The position numbers were made by a program, and so were the translations under genes. 64,000 bases of DNA from Gnetum montanum. Taxonomy: Eukaryota; Streptophyta; Gnetopsida; Gnetales; Gnetaceae. Where the stretch lies: contig MNCI01015788.1 of the NCBI GenBank assembly GCA_015680685.1, positions 24,107 through 88,106 on the forward strand. Reading direction: 5' to 3'. Of this stretch, positions 46,930 to 58,697 are shown in pieces (the first letter of the stretch is position 1; each line of letters opens with the position of its first letter). The notes beneath the pieces were generated by a model. The model had not been told where the DNA came from. It saw only the letters and a program-made list of their open reading frames with translations, and did no database searches.

Positions 46930-49900
46930 CTAGAGTATGTGTTGAAGAACATCTACCTTGGAATGAATTCTCTTTCATAACTAGATAAGCTAATGGATGA
47001 TTATTTTTTATTTCTAGTATATTGGATTTTTATCATGCTCAATGATAGCTTCAAATGTTGACTATCTATCATCATTGTTTCCTACCTAACCAACATTTAA
47101 ATATGAATAAAGCTTATTATCTCTTTTACTAAATTAGATCCTAAAGTTGCAAGTTTCTCTTACATACTTGACAAGATGCACAAGTTTCTTGCATGTGATA
47201 TTATCTTGGCTTTCGCATGAATCTTGATAAGTATGATGTTGTATATTCTAAATCTAGTTTGATATGGTAGAGAAATTGAAGTGATCCAATCATGGTTCTA
47301 CACATAATTGCATATATGAGAGGAGTATTATCTTTCCTCATTAATTTTAAACTATATAGAAAAGGACTATTAACTCACCTATCATTATTTAGATTGAATT
47401 TTCATTGATGGAATTTATGTATTTTGATTAATGAATCTTCATTCCATGATTATCCTAGTTTACTTCAATTTTTATGAAGTATTTGAATTTTCCAATATCT
47501 TTCATTTCTAATTTAGTTTTCATGTTGTTCTTGAAATCTTCTACAAGCCTTTTATTAGAGATATTGTCATCTACATGTATTGATATGATGATGAATTCAT
47601 ATTGTTCCTTCTTGAAATATGTTTTTGGTTTAAACAAATAATTATGATATTTATTTCTAGTGATATAATCATTAATTCTCTAGAACTATGCCTTTGGTAC
47701 CCGCATTAGTCCATATGGAACACTGTTAAATTAGCACATTTTTTAATGTTTTTCTTTAATAACATAACCTTTAGGTTGTAGATGTATATTTCTTCTTTAA
47801 TATATTCATTTAGAATTGTTGACTTAATACCATTTGTTCAAACTTTAGATCTTTATGTGCTACTAAGGTGAGAATGAGCTTGATGGTTTTAAATTTTACC
47901 ATTGTTGTAACTATTTTTTTTATAGTTAATTCATTTTATTTTTTTGAATCCTCTTACCATGAGTCTTGCTTTGTGTGTTTTGACTTCTCCTTTCTCATTG
48001 TACGTTGTTTTATATAGCCACTTATAATCAATAATCTTTTTATCTTTTGGTTTATTCACAATTATCATGTGTCATTTTGTAGGATGGCATTGTAGTCTTT
48101 GTCCATGGCTTCATTTCAAAATTTTAATTTCATGGCCTTATTAACATTAGTTGGTTCACTTGACACTACTGAATATGTCATATTTGTAATATTTTGAGAT
48201 CTTATAGTTGTTCTTCGAAATTATGTATCTAGCATTTAAATGGAAGGATGGTCTATTTGAATCCAAGGTTTTGAGCTTTGATATGTGTATGATTTCTCTT
48301 GCTATTTAAAAAAATCAATTGTACTAGACTGTTCTCATCAAATATAATATCTCTTGGAACATGTCATTTCTAATTCATTGGGTTGTAGCACTTGTATCCA
48401 CTAGTATGAGAATCATAACCAAGAAAGATACATTTCTTTCCTCTATATTCAAGTTTATAAATAAATTATTTTAGGATCTTTACATATCAGTGATGCCTAA
48501 ATATTTTCATATGACTTAGGTTAGGAATTTATTGTATAGAACTTCATATGAAGATCCATCTTCATTGCATTTGATGATGATTTGATTAGAATTGTAATAA
48601 GAAGATGTGATAGAAATGCTCCAATATTGGTTAGGCAATGAGTCATGGTTTAGCAAGAATCTTTTCATGTCTTTTATTGTTCTATTCTTTTTTTTGAACT
48701 AATCTATTTTATTGTAGGCTATATGCATATGTGATCTAATGAAAGATATCATATTTTCTAAGAACTTGTCAAATTTTTAATTTATGAATTCATCTCCTAT
48801 GTTTGATCTAATGACCTTAATTGTGAAATTCATGGAGTTTTCAATACATTTGTGAATAGTTTCAAAGTATTTAATGCCTCCATCCTTATGTTTTAGATTG
48901 TAAGTCCAAGTATTTCTTGAGTAGTCATCTTTTATGATCATGAAATAATTAACGCATCCTATTAAAACAGTAAAAATTGTGTAGCAAGATCCATGTATAG
49001 AAGAGATCAAATAATTTTTTCTTCTTTATCTTGTAAGATTTTTGAGGAGAATTGATTTGGTTTCCTTATATGCAAGTCTCACATTTTTCTTGAGGTAAAA
49101 TTCTTATTCTAGTAGATTTTTCCTATTTGATCATTATTTTAATCTTGTGATAGGAGATGTGACCAAGCCTTCAATGCCAAAGTGTGGAATTGCTAAGATC
49201 CTCATAATTCTTTTCATTACCTTCATCTTTCTTTGGGATTTCATTGGCTTTTATTGTGAGAACATACTTTTCATGAGTACTATGGTTACTTATGATGTTT
49301 TCTTGTTCATTGATATACTCACATTCATGAAAATATATTTTGCTATTGAAAGCTTTTATTTTCATGATTTATTTATCATTAGGTATATTAATGTAGAAAT
49401 TTCTCTTTAAACTAACATTATTTCCTTTATTAGAGACTTCTCCAATAGAGATGAGAGGGTGGGCTGGAAAGATTAAGAAAATAATACATATTATAAATGG
49501 TAACATTTTGTTCATTATTTAATTTAGCTACACAATATCCTATTCCTTTTATGGCTAAGTATTTCTCATCTCCAATCTTGATGTTTCCAAGAAAGTTTGT
49601 TTTGTAATTTAGAAGATAATTTTGTAGGGTGTCATATGATTAGAGAATCCACTATCTACAATCCAAAAATCATACTTAATTTCTTTAATTGAATTGAAGG
49701 TTGCATAATTACTTGGATCTTCTTCTTAAGTATCCTTTTGAGATGATGTGGGAGCATCTTATTTTGTTTATGAAGTTTGTTCATGTATTGTTTTAAAATT
49801 AAATCTAGTCCAACATTGATCAATGGTATGATCTATTATTTTTTAGAAGTTACAATATAGTATTAAGTCTTCCTCTTGTATTTTGACCATCATTTGCTTT

Positions 49901-49990
49901 TGAGTTTGTTTCTTGAACTCTATTCTAATAACTGAATCTTTGTCTTCCTCTAAATCTATCTTGCCCACACATGAGTGATGCTAACATGCT
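46930..49990 (-). pseudogene. gag-pol: Ty1/copia retrotransposon relic
   Basis: Minus-strand domains in copia order. A gag zinc-knuckle remnant (IIDHTIDQCW, near 49830). Protease FWIVDSGFSNHMTPY (near 49660), close to the WIVDSGASNHM type. Integrase FMIIKDDYSRNTWTYNLKHK with VIRSNIGDEF (48950-48785). Reverse transcriptase ISIHVDDNISN and EMKDIGKFKYF (47600-47460), where YVDD has become HVDD. Then RNase H with RTMIGSL-like, SRFMRKP and NNDDR blocks (about 47290-47045). Integrase before RT is the Ty1/copia order. Many stops and frameshifts break it. LTR ends were not found. Confidence 0.8.
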
Positions 49991-51504
49991 TGTTAACATC
50001 CTTCTTCAAAATCAAGCATTACCACACTATCATTCTGAACCTTTATTTACCAAAATTTAAAAACATGACAAATAAAAAATAATTTACACATATAATTAAA
50101 AAATTAAAATTAATAAAAAGATGTAGATGCCAACACCTCTATTTGGTCAATACTTGCTAGTGTTAATAGTGGAAAAATATCCACTAGTATTATAATGCAT
50201 GATGGTGCCACCAGTAGTAATGCATATAGCAATTACCACAAGCACTACACATAGGCATTGCATGTATTTTCCACAAGCACCAACCGGATGTCATGCACTC
50301 CTTACATGAATGAAAAGGCTTATCACCCTCATATACAAGTACATGGCTATGGATCATCAACCAAGTGCTACCTTGCCACCCTCCTCCCCCTCACATCTTC
50401 AAATATTCTTCCATGTGCATCTAAGATGTCCACCATCATGTCAATTACTTTTCTTGTAGCTCCATCCTCTACTTTTCTTTCTTTCATCTTTGTTACCCAT
50501 GCCTTTTCTTCCTTTTCCATTTTCTCTAAAATCAAGGAAAACTAAAAATTTTCAAAGTTCGTATATTCAAATTATTTTATTTCACCATTGCAAATACTAT
50601 GGATTACCCTTCCCTTCCATGGTGAGTATCCATGAGCATTGACCTATCCTCTTCATGGATAGATCTACCCTCCATGAGTGTTGATCTACACTTCTCTTTT
50701 GCTTAAAATCATCATCTAAAATTTTTTCTTTCTTCTCTCTTTCATCTCTTCCTACTATACTATTGTGCTACACCTTCATAGTATTGATGTTGCATCCAGT
50801 GTGTAGGCATATTTCCCTTTTGTATAACTATCCTACTATATAAACATGAAACATGACATAAAATAGAGCGAAAATAAAAGAAATACCTACTCACCTAAGA
50901 CTCATAAGCATTGAGCTCTCCCTAGTGCTTCCTACCTCCTTAGCTTTACATGTTCCCTAATGAGACTTACTTACTTTCTTGATCCACATGCTCTTTCTTC
51001 AACTTCTACATGACATCATCTCCTCTTATCAATAGCACAAGTAAAGAAAAAGTTAGCCAAAATGACTAAGTCTTCTTCTTACTTTTGGTTTTATCTGCTT
51101 TCCCCTTACAATTTTTACATTTTTCCCAATTTAACACAAGGCTAACAATATGCATTTCTTATTGACATAGGACCATGCATTCCCAAGGGACTCTAATGTG
51201 GAATTTACAATACCATGTTAGCCTTCCATGTGACCCTCAGGTTACAATCTTGAATCATCCCAATGAGATTCTAACATTCCTAGGAATTCATCCTAGTTTT
51301 CCTACATGGATCTTGCACACATCCAAACCTAAAACTAACAAAATATTTAACTTTAAAATTCAAAAAAAAACATCCTCTTTCTCACTTTTAAATTTTTTTG
51401 ACTTTCTTCTACCCTTAGCTCATAAACATAATTATAAACTCTTTGTTAACTCTAGAATTCTCATCTCTTTCTGATATAACTATCCTTTCTCTTGATTCTT
51501 GTAG
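49991..51504. other. Spacer between the copia relic and pol C
   Basis: No domain recognised. The plus frames at 50258-50545 and 51175-51474 are unlike known families. The right end carries a strong acceptor-like run, CCTTTCTCTTGATTCTTGTAG (read around 51485-51505), so the stretch may include a retroelement intron. Confidence 0.35.
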
Positions 51505-54500
51505 GCCATGGATCCTACCATCCTCTACCAACTACATGAGCCGCTCAACTTAGATGGATCCCATGGCTAAGTCACCAAGCCTCTCAATGAGGACTTAATC
51601 AATTTATATCTCTTAAATCCTCTGTATTCCTTAAAATCTATTATCTTAACTTTAGATATCATAAAGGAGGACTTAATTTCCCAAGCTAATCTTGCTTTCT
51701 TGGACCATGAGCTATTCTTAACTAACAAGTTCATTGTAAAATTATCCATTAATAACCATGAAAATTAAGAAAAGATCCTTCAACTATGAGTAAATTTTCT
51801 AATAAAACAAAAGAATCCATCCTAAAATTACTTAGAAAAAAAATCCTATTACCTTTACCTATAACTATGATGACATGCTAAGTTGGGATCCGACTTTGAT
51901 GTAACATAACATCATTCTTAAGGAGGATTTCAAACCTATCAAATAAAAAGTCAAAAAATAAAACATGACTTATCTATATCAATTTAAGATAAGATCATAA
52001 ATCTCTACAATGTAGGTGTCATACATTCCATAGTCTACTTAGACTAAGTATCCAACATGATTTTTGTACTTAACAAAATGGGAATCATTAGGATATGCAT
52101 CAATTTTCATGATCTCAATAAATGAAGACCAAGAAAATTATTTTCATTTTGCAAAAATTGACTAACTTATAGACACAATGATGAATCATTCTTTACTTAT
52201 TTGTATGGATGGCTTTTCAAGTTACAATCAAATTGAAATCAACCACGAGCACTAACATTTTACACATTTTTTTATATAAAGATGCATTTTCGACTTAATA
52301 ATTCTAGAGTAACATAATAGTGAGCTAGGACATTTATATTTAGTAATTATGATATTTAAAAATGTTAATAATTATATGGATGTTCTAACTATGAAGTTCA
52401 TCATAGTAACTAATCATCCCATTAATCTGGACATAGACTCAACCTAATGCAATGTGTATAACGTTCAACTTAATCCTAAAAACATATCTTTGATATAGAA
52501 ATAGAAAAATGATAGGCTTTCTAGTTTCAACTAATGGTATTATGATAGACATTGACAAGGTTTAGAAAATCATGAATCTTCCATCATCTAAATGTCTAAA
52601 ATACATGCACATCTTCCAAGGTAGAATTCAATCCATTCATTATTTTGTATGTAATCTTATTAATCAGTTTCATCCATTCTCTCATCATCTTATGACATCA
52701 ATTACTTGCAAATAGGACTAGAACAATCAAGAGTCCTTCAATGTGATCAAGCATATCCTTATCAATGTTCTAGTTCTTCATGTCCTTTAATTTAATCTCT
52801 CCTTCTAACTTTATCTCTGGAAGTCAAATCATTTCATTACAAGAATTCTTTGCAAATAGTGAAACGATGATGTGGATCTTCCTATCTACTACATTTCTTA
52901 CCTATTCTTTAATCATGAAATGCACTACACAAATACACAAAAATCTTATTTAGTGCTTGTTTTTGCTCTTAAGAAATGGAGATACTATTGACTAGAAGCA
53001 AAAGTTCATGTGATCTATTAGGATAATATCTTAGGATCTATTTCTACTAACCCTTATGAAAACAACCAACATGTCAAATGGAAAATACTGCTTATTAAGT
53101 TTGATTTATTTTACCTTATCCAACACTCTATTATGGAACAAGTGATAGTGAACCTTCCTATATCAACTCCACTATTGGAGTCTTCTACTATTACCATTCA
53201 ACCTCCATCCAAGGAGCCAAGTGAGAAAAAGATAATTTCTTTTTAATGATACATAAGTATCTAAACTAATACTTACTTTTTAATGATTTCTGTATAACTC
53301 AAGATTCTAGTGAATCTTTTGTTCTTCATCTCCAAGGTAACATTCCTATTTTATCAAACTTATAAGTTTAATTTTTCATGAAAAATGATATGACTAAATA
53401 CAAGGATCTTAATCAACATTTGCTCTTAGAATTCCAATTAGAAATTAATAGCTTTTTTTTTCATCATGATTTTTAATTAGTCATATGCCAAGTTAATAAT
53501 GAATATGCTTGCAAGACTAAACATCTTCAACCCTATCTTGTCAAAAATATTATTTTCCTATTCAATGAATGTTTACTCATGCATATCCATCACTTAGAAA
53601 ACATGCTTGTTGATGGTTTAGCTAGATTTTCTCTCCTTCCAAATACAATTTTTCTTATGAATATTTTAACTGAGTCAATGTAAGAAAAGTCAATAAGTCT
53701 TACAAACACGAAGTGTGTATGTTTATTTTACTTAGAAGAATATGAAAAATATTGAGATTTTTTATAATACTTATAAAATGAAAAAATTCCTAAACATTTA
53801 TCACTATCATAAAAGTACGCTCTTTATAAACATTATAAGCATTTTTAAATTTTTGATCATGGTATTTTATATCATATTTGTACATCAAGTATTCTTCTAC
53901 ATTTTCTATGTTATGATGAAGTTCAACTGGTTCAAGAACACATCCATTTCATTGTATATAGGATTCACTTAAGCTCACATTATCTAGTATTTCAAATTAT
54001 TTCACTCAATTGCTAGTGGCCTATAATGTCTACGGGTGCATACATGATAGTTAAGATTTGTGAAATATGCCAACATCATCATCTGCTTATTTATGTTTCA
54101 CCACAAGAGCTTAGGTATTCAAAATTGTGTTCCTTCTAGATGTAGCAACTATATTTTATTAGTTCCATTAATCCTTCTTCTTTTACTACTTATCAATTTG
54201 TCTTTACAACTACAAAATATTTTATTGAGTTAAACTAATTGTCTAAAATTTGCAACCTCTAAATATATCTACCATTTTATTTTGGATGATATCATCACTT
54301 ACTTTGGTATTCCTCTCCACATTGTCACTAATAATGGATCCTAATTCAAAACTAAAAAATTAGCCAAATTCTATTAGAAATATTAAATCATTTAGTTATT
54401 CTTATCTCCATATTATACTCAATACAATGGTCATGTTGAGCCAACCAATAAATCTCTTATCCATCTCCTTAAAACCATGGTTGAGAAATTATAATGCAAT

Positions 54501-54990
54501 TGGCATACCTAGTTATTTCATGTCCTTTGGATCTATGGAACAACCTATAGAATCCATTTCCTACTCACCTATGGGTTAGAGGTTGTGTCAGTAGTGGAGT
54601 TAGATATGCCTTTTCTTAATATAGCTTTGAGAAATTAGTTGATAGATGAGGAGAATGATAACATACACTATGGTTAGCTAGATATTTTGAAAGAAAATTC
54701 CAAGCAAGAATTATTCAACGTTCATAATCATCAAGAGGCTATGTACCATCACCATGATAAGCATGTTAGACTTAGAAAAATCAAGAAATTTGATCTTGTT
54801 CTAATCTATTTTCCTAATGCTAAAACTTCCAAGTTTTCTTCAAATAGCAAGATCCCTTTATCATTCTCAAAAGCCTTAACAATGTATCATATTACTTGAT
54901 ATACCCAAATAGAAATCAATACCATGATCCTATGAATAGAGCTTATCTCAAACAATATTACATTTAAGGTGCTAAATAATAATAATAATA
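51505..54990 (+). pseudogene. pol: Tat-like Ty3/gypsy pol C
   Basis: The frame begins MDPTILYQLHEPLNLDG right after an acceptor-like sequence, as in pol A. Reverse transcriptase is heavily decayed (about 51850-52500): YDDMLSWDPTLM, then MDGFSSYNQIEI near 52210. RNase H remnants lie near 53500-53640 (YACKTKHLQPYLV, HHLENMLVDGLARFS). Integrase is clearer at 54300-54900. It has FGIPLHIVT-like, SPYYTQYNGHVEPTNKSL, IHLLKTMVEK, LFHVLWIYGTTYRI and LTYGLEVV. These are followed by NVHNHQEAMYHHHDKHVR. Many stops and shifts occur. It is the oldest looking of the three pol copies. Confidence 0.75.
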
Positions 54991-55234
54991 GAAAATATAC
55001 ATCATGTATGCTCTAAAATGTTTCTTGATTTATCTATATTTTATTATATTATGTTTAATTTTCTTTCTATATTTCTATTCCTCTCTGTGTTACTCTTTCT
55101 CTACTTTTTGCTATTTTCTTCTATCTCCTTTATGTAATTTTAAATATCTCCTTTAATTTTTGCTTATCTCATTATACTAACATTTCTTTTTATAGCATAC
55201 CATGGTAAGGATATTTATCAATAATCTATCTTGC

Positions 55235-55715
55235 ATAGAGAGCGATGAGTATCCTCCCATTTCTACTCCATGCAAGGGTATGTTGATTTTAAGTGAAATA
55301 AGGAGAGAACTCAATTTGTCAAGTATTAACAATTGTTATAGTATGGGACATAGCCATGTCCCATTCTATGACATATCATCTAATCTTGCTATATAGGTGA
55401 TATTTGTTATTTATTCCCTCCATTTTATTATTTTCTTAATTTCAAAACTCTATATTTAATCTCTTATTTTTTCTATTTCTTCATTCTTCCTCTAACTACT
55501 TTGCTATATTATTCTCTTTTTTCTTACCAACATATTAGTGAGGTCTAAGTGATTATTTTCTATTGTATTAAGAATGTATTAATAGCATAAGTGGACTAGG
55601 GTATAAACATTATTAATGACATTAATTCAATCATCCTATGTATAGGATCTATTCATGTCTCCTCTTCTATGACATAGCATCATCCTCATGACTAGTGTAT
55701 TGATGATATTTTAAC
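55235..55715 (+). repeat. Two 3'-region repeat units after pol C
   Basis: Blocks starting near 55235 and 55535 each contain GATGAGTAT or AAGTGATTA-like starts and CATGTCCCATTCTATGACAT or CATGTCTCCTCTTCTATGAC. Both end at GATGATATTT-like sequence. They match the units at 39395-40150. Confidence 0.5.
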
Positions 55716-55829
55716 ACTTTTCCTTTCTACCATTCCTTTCTTCTTACTTCTCTTTTACTTTTACATCAATTCATCAATTCATTCTCTTCTTGATGGATCC
55801 TCCTTCAACATCTCAGTAGCATCCATGAA

Positions 55830-57270
55830 GAGTGGTAATCTTATAATTAGTTTTTTGGTTTGTTAGTTATTAAAAATAAGATGATTTTGACATTATTCCA
55901 TACAAATTTTAGCATCAAAGTTCTTAAACAAAACTTTACAAGGCACATTTTAAACTTCTAGAGTCCTCTAGGGACTATAGTAGCTCATACCCCAACTTAT
56001 GAACTTCACTTTTTGTGACCCTAAAATAACTCAAAAATAAAAAATTTTCTAAGTATTGGAGGTGACATAAATTCTATGCCAATATTTCCTCTTGATCATT
56101 GATGTTGCATCACCTACACCAAAATTGCATTTTAATCTTAAATTAGATCTAAAAGGATCCAAAATAGCTCATCAAAGGTACTTTTTATATTACAAGTATT
56201 AAATTTCAACATTTTAGTAGTTTGGGCCTAGGATCTTGGAGATCAAAATTTTGTTAAGTATTGGTTGATACTAATGATATATTAGTGTTAGTGTTAGAAC
56301 TATAAACATGGTTCTCAACAGGTTTGAGGCTCATCTCACCTACATTTTGACATGTCTTAATTTTTCAAGCTTTCCAACAATTAGTTAACATTAGTTTTGG
56401 TCCTCCAAATAACAATTTTGATTGGTTTAAAGTCAATTATGACAATTGGAACTCATAACTTTTCTATCTTATGTAACTAACAATGATGCTAATTTTAGCA
56501 TTAACATCAACACCATCATGACTATGGCATCTTTCTTTAAGATGTCAAGTTCATCATGTAATAGTATTCTCTTAATCTATAGGCTTCTCAAGGTCTCAAA
56601 AACATCATTATAACTCATTCTGGCTTTAGTTTTGCCATCCTGGAGGCTCATGATATTGATTCAGAAAAATGTTAAAAATTATTTTAACTCTCTTAATGGC
56701 ATTTATGTTGACGTTAGTACCAATGTTAGTGTTAGCACCTTGGAAACATGTACATTAATATCCTTAACCATCAAAATTTGTATTCAACATTCTCTATTAT
56801 CCTTAAAGCTTCTTAGTATTTTCATAAAATAATTGAACATTAGTTCAAACATCAAATAAGGCTCTAGAAGAGTTGGACTACCACTTTAACAAAACTAGCA
56901 AAATTTTTCTAAGCATCAGCATCATCCTCTCCTATGCATGTTCTTAGTCTTGGTAAGTTTGAAGGTAAAACTTATTTATTTTGAATTTCAAATTAACTCT
57001 AAGTGAACTTTGCTTAACTCTAAAGTGAGATTTAGCAACCATACTCCTATAAATATTCATGAGATCATGAGTACATGTAGCAAACCACCCAATGTTTTTT
57101 ACATGCTTCATGATCACCATAGCTGCTCTTAACATCAGAACTAACACTAGCTCAACGTTAGTGGCAATCACACAACATATGCATTAGAACTCTAGAGTTA
57201 GAAGTTTTCAACATCAGTGTTAATCTTCAAAGTTAGAACTTTTCAAGCTCTAGTATTAGTGATAGAACAC
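55830..57270. repeat. Diverged tandem array with a period near 214 bp
   Basis: An anchor like AAAATTTTTCTAAGYATYRG recurs near 55833, 56041, 56245, 56456, 56674, 56900 and 57115, with gaps of 204-226 bases. Several anchors are followed by a TTAGTGTTAG or GCATTAACATC-like block. Units are strongly diverged and no coding sequence is seen. Confidence 0.45.
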
Positions 57271-58697
57271 TAGTCTAAACAACCCCATTTTGTCCTCAAA
57301 CTATTCTTGAATCGTGCCTACAAACTCTCCATCCATATCCTTACCCTTGAAAGATTTAGCTTCACTTCCAAAACTAATATTTTTTTCACAAATTAGGTTC
57401 TTATTGTTAGTTCTCACTAACTTATTTTTTCACTCTAGAACTTGTAGTTTGACCTATTTAGGAGGCAAACAGTCATTTTTTCAGAAATAAAACATTTTTC
57501 TTGTTTAGGAAGATAATCAAAATCATTTTCTCTATATCATAACTCTCATATTCTAATGTTCTATAATATTTTATTTATATTTTAAGTTTATCTTTTATTT
57601 TAATCATTCATAGCTTATTTCATACTTAGTTTATTTTTTATCAATACATACTTAATAGATTTTATTACTTGAGCTCATCATTTCTATCATTTCCCTACTC
57701 TTTCTAGTTCATGTGTTTTATGCTAAGTCCACATTAAATTCAATAGCTATACCCCATCATATCATTATCTTTATCTTATTAAAGAATATATGAAATCAAA
57801 GACCATTTGTGGTTGTGGATTAAGTACTATAACACATAATTCATGAAGATATCTCTGTGAAGTTAGGAAGAATAATTTTATAAGAACATAAAAAACCCTA
57901 CCAAACTTCATTTCATACCAAGTCTTTCAAATTAGCATTTGAAAATATTATTAAACACAATATCGATAGTTATTAATATCTTTTTCTCTACATGTATCAA
58001 AAACTTCAAGCTATTTATTTGAGTATTATTTTTTATATCATTTGTGATCTTAGGTAATATCAACAATCCAACCTATACTTGTGTCTAAGTTTAAAATCTA
58101 TAGAAATGAGGCTTTCTTCATATATAATAACCTTATCATGACTCATGGTAACCTAATTCTATAATATTAGAACTCATGGTTAGATCATGGTCTATCTAGT
58201 TTTCATTTGACAAGTAAACCACCACTCATGGTCAATTTATTTGGAATCTCTAGTGAGCCATGACTCATGATTCATTTAGAAAATAAGGTAATTTACCCAC
58301 AATCCATTTAATAATCATGTAAAGTTACCACAAATCATGATTTAATTATTGTATCCTTATAATATTTATTATCTTTATTAACCATATACCATGACTCATG
58401 GTACACATATGATACACACATGATATTATCAATAAGGAAAATTTCTTAGTTTTTAAATACACTCATAGTAATATAGAATGGGTTTGAATTACCGCTATCT
58501 TATCATATCTCATTATTAGTCTCAAAAGCTTCTACTAGTAGCCTAGACTAATATTAAACTACAATAGCTAATCCATACCAAAATTAATATCATAGTCACC
58601 AAGATCTATCATGTGCAAATCATTGAACCAATTCCTACCTTCTATATTTACCAAGATCTATCGTTTGTCTTCATAATAGTGTTTGACTAGATGTGTA
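57271..58697. other. AT-rich left flank of the caulimovirid
   Basis: No gene seen. This stretch was searched on the plus strand for a movement-protein domain and none was found. It includes a cluster of CATGACTCATGG-like palindromes (58137-58400) and a two-copy CCAAGATCTATC repeat (about 58603 and 58653). Confidence 0.4.
58137..58400. promoter_or_regulatory. Cluster of TGACTCA (bZIP/GCN4-type) palindromes
   Basis: ATGACTCATG occurs exactly at about 58138, 58265 and 58390, with partial copies (ACTCATGG, ATCATG) between. TGACTCA is a known binding core for plant GCN4-like bZIP factors. Function here is speculative, and the cluster may be a decayed tandem repeat. Confidence 0.35.
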
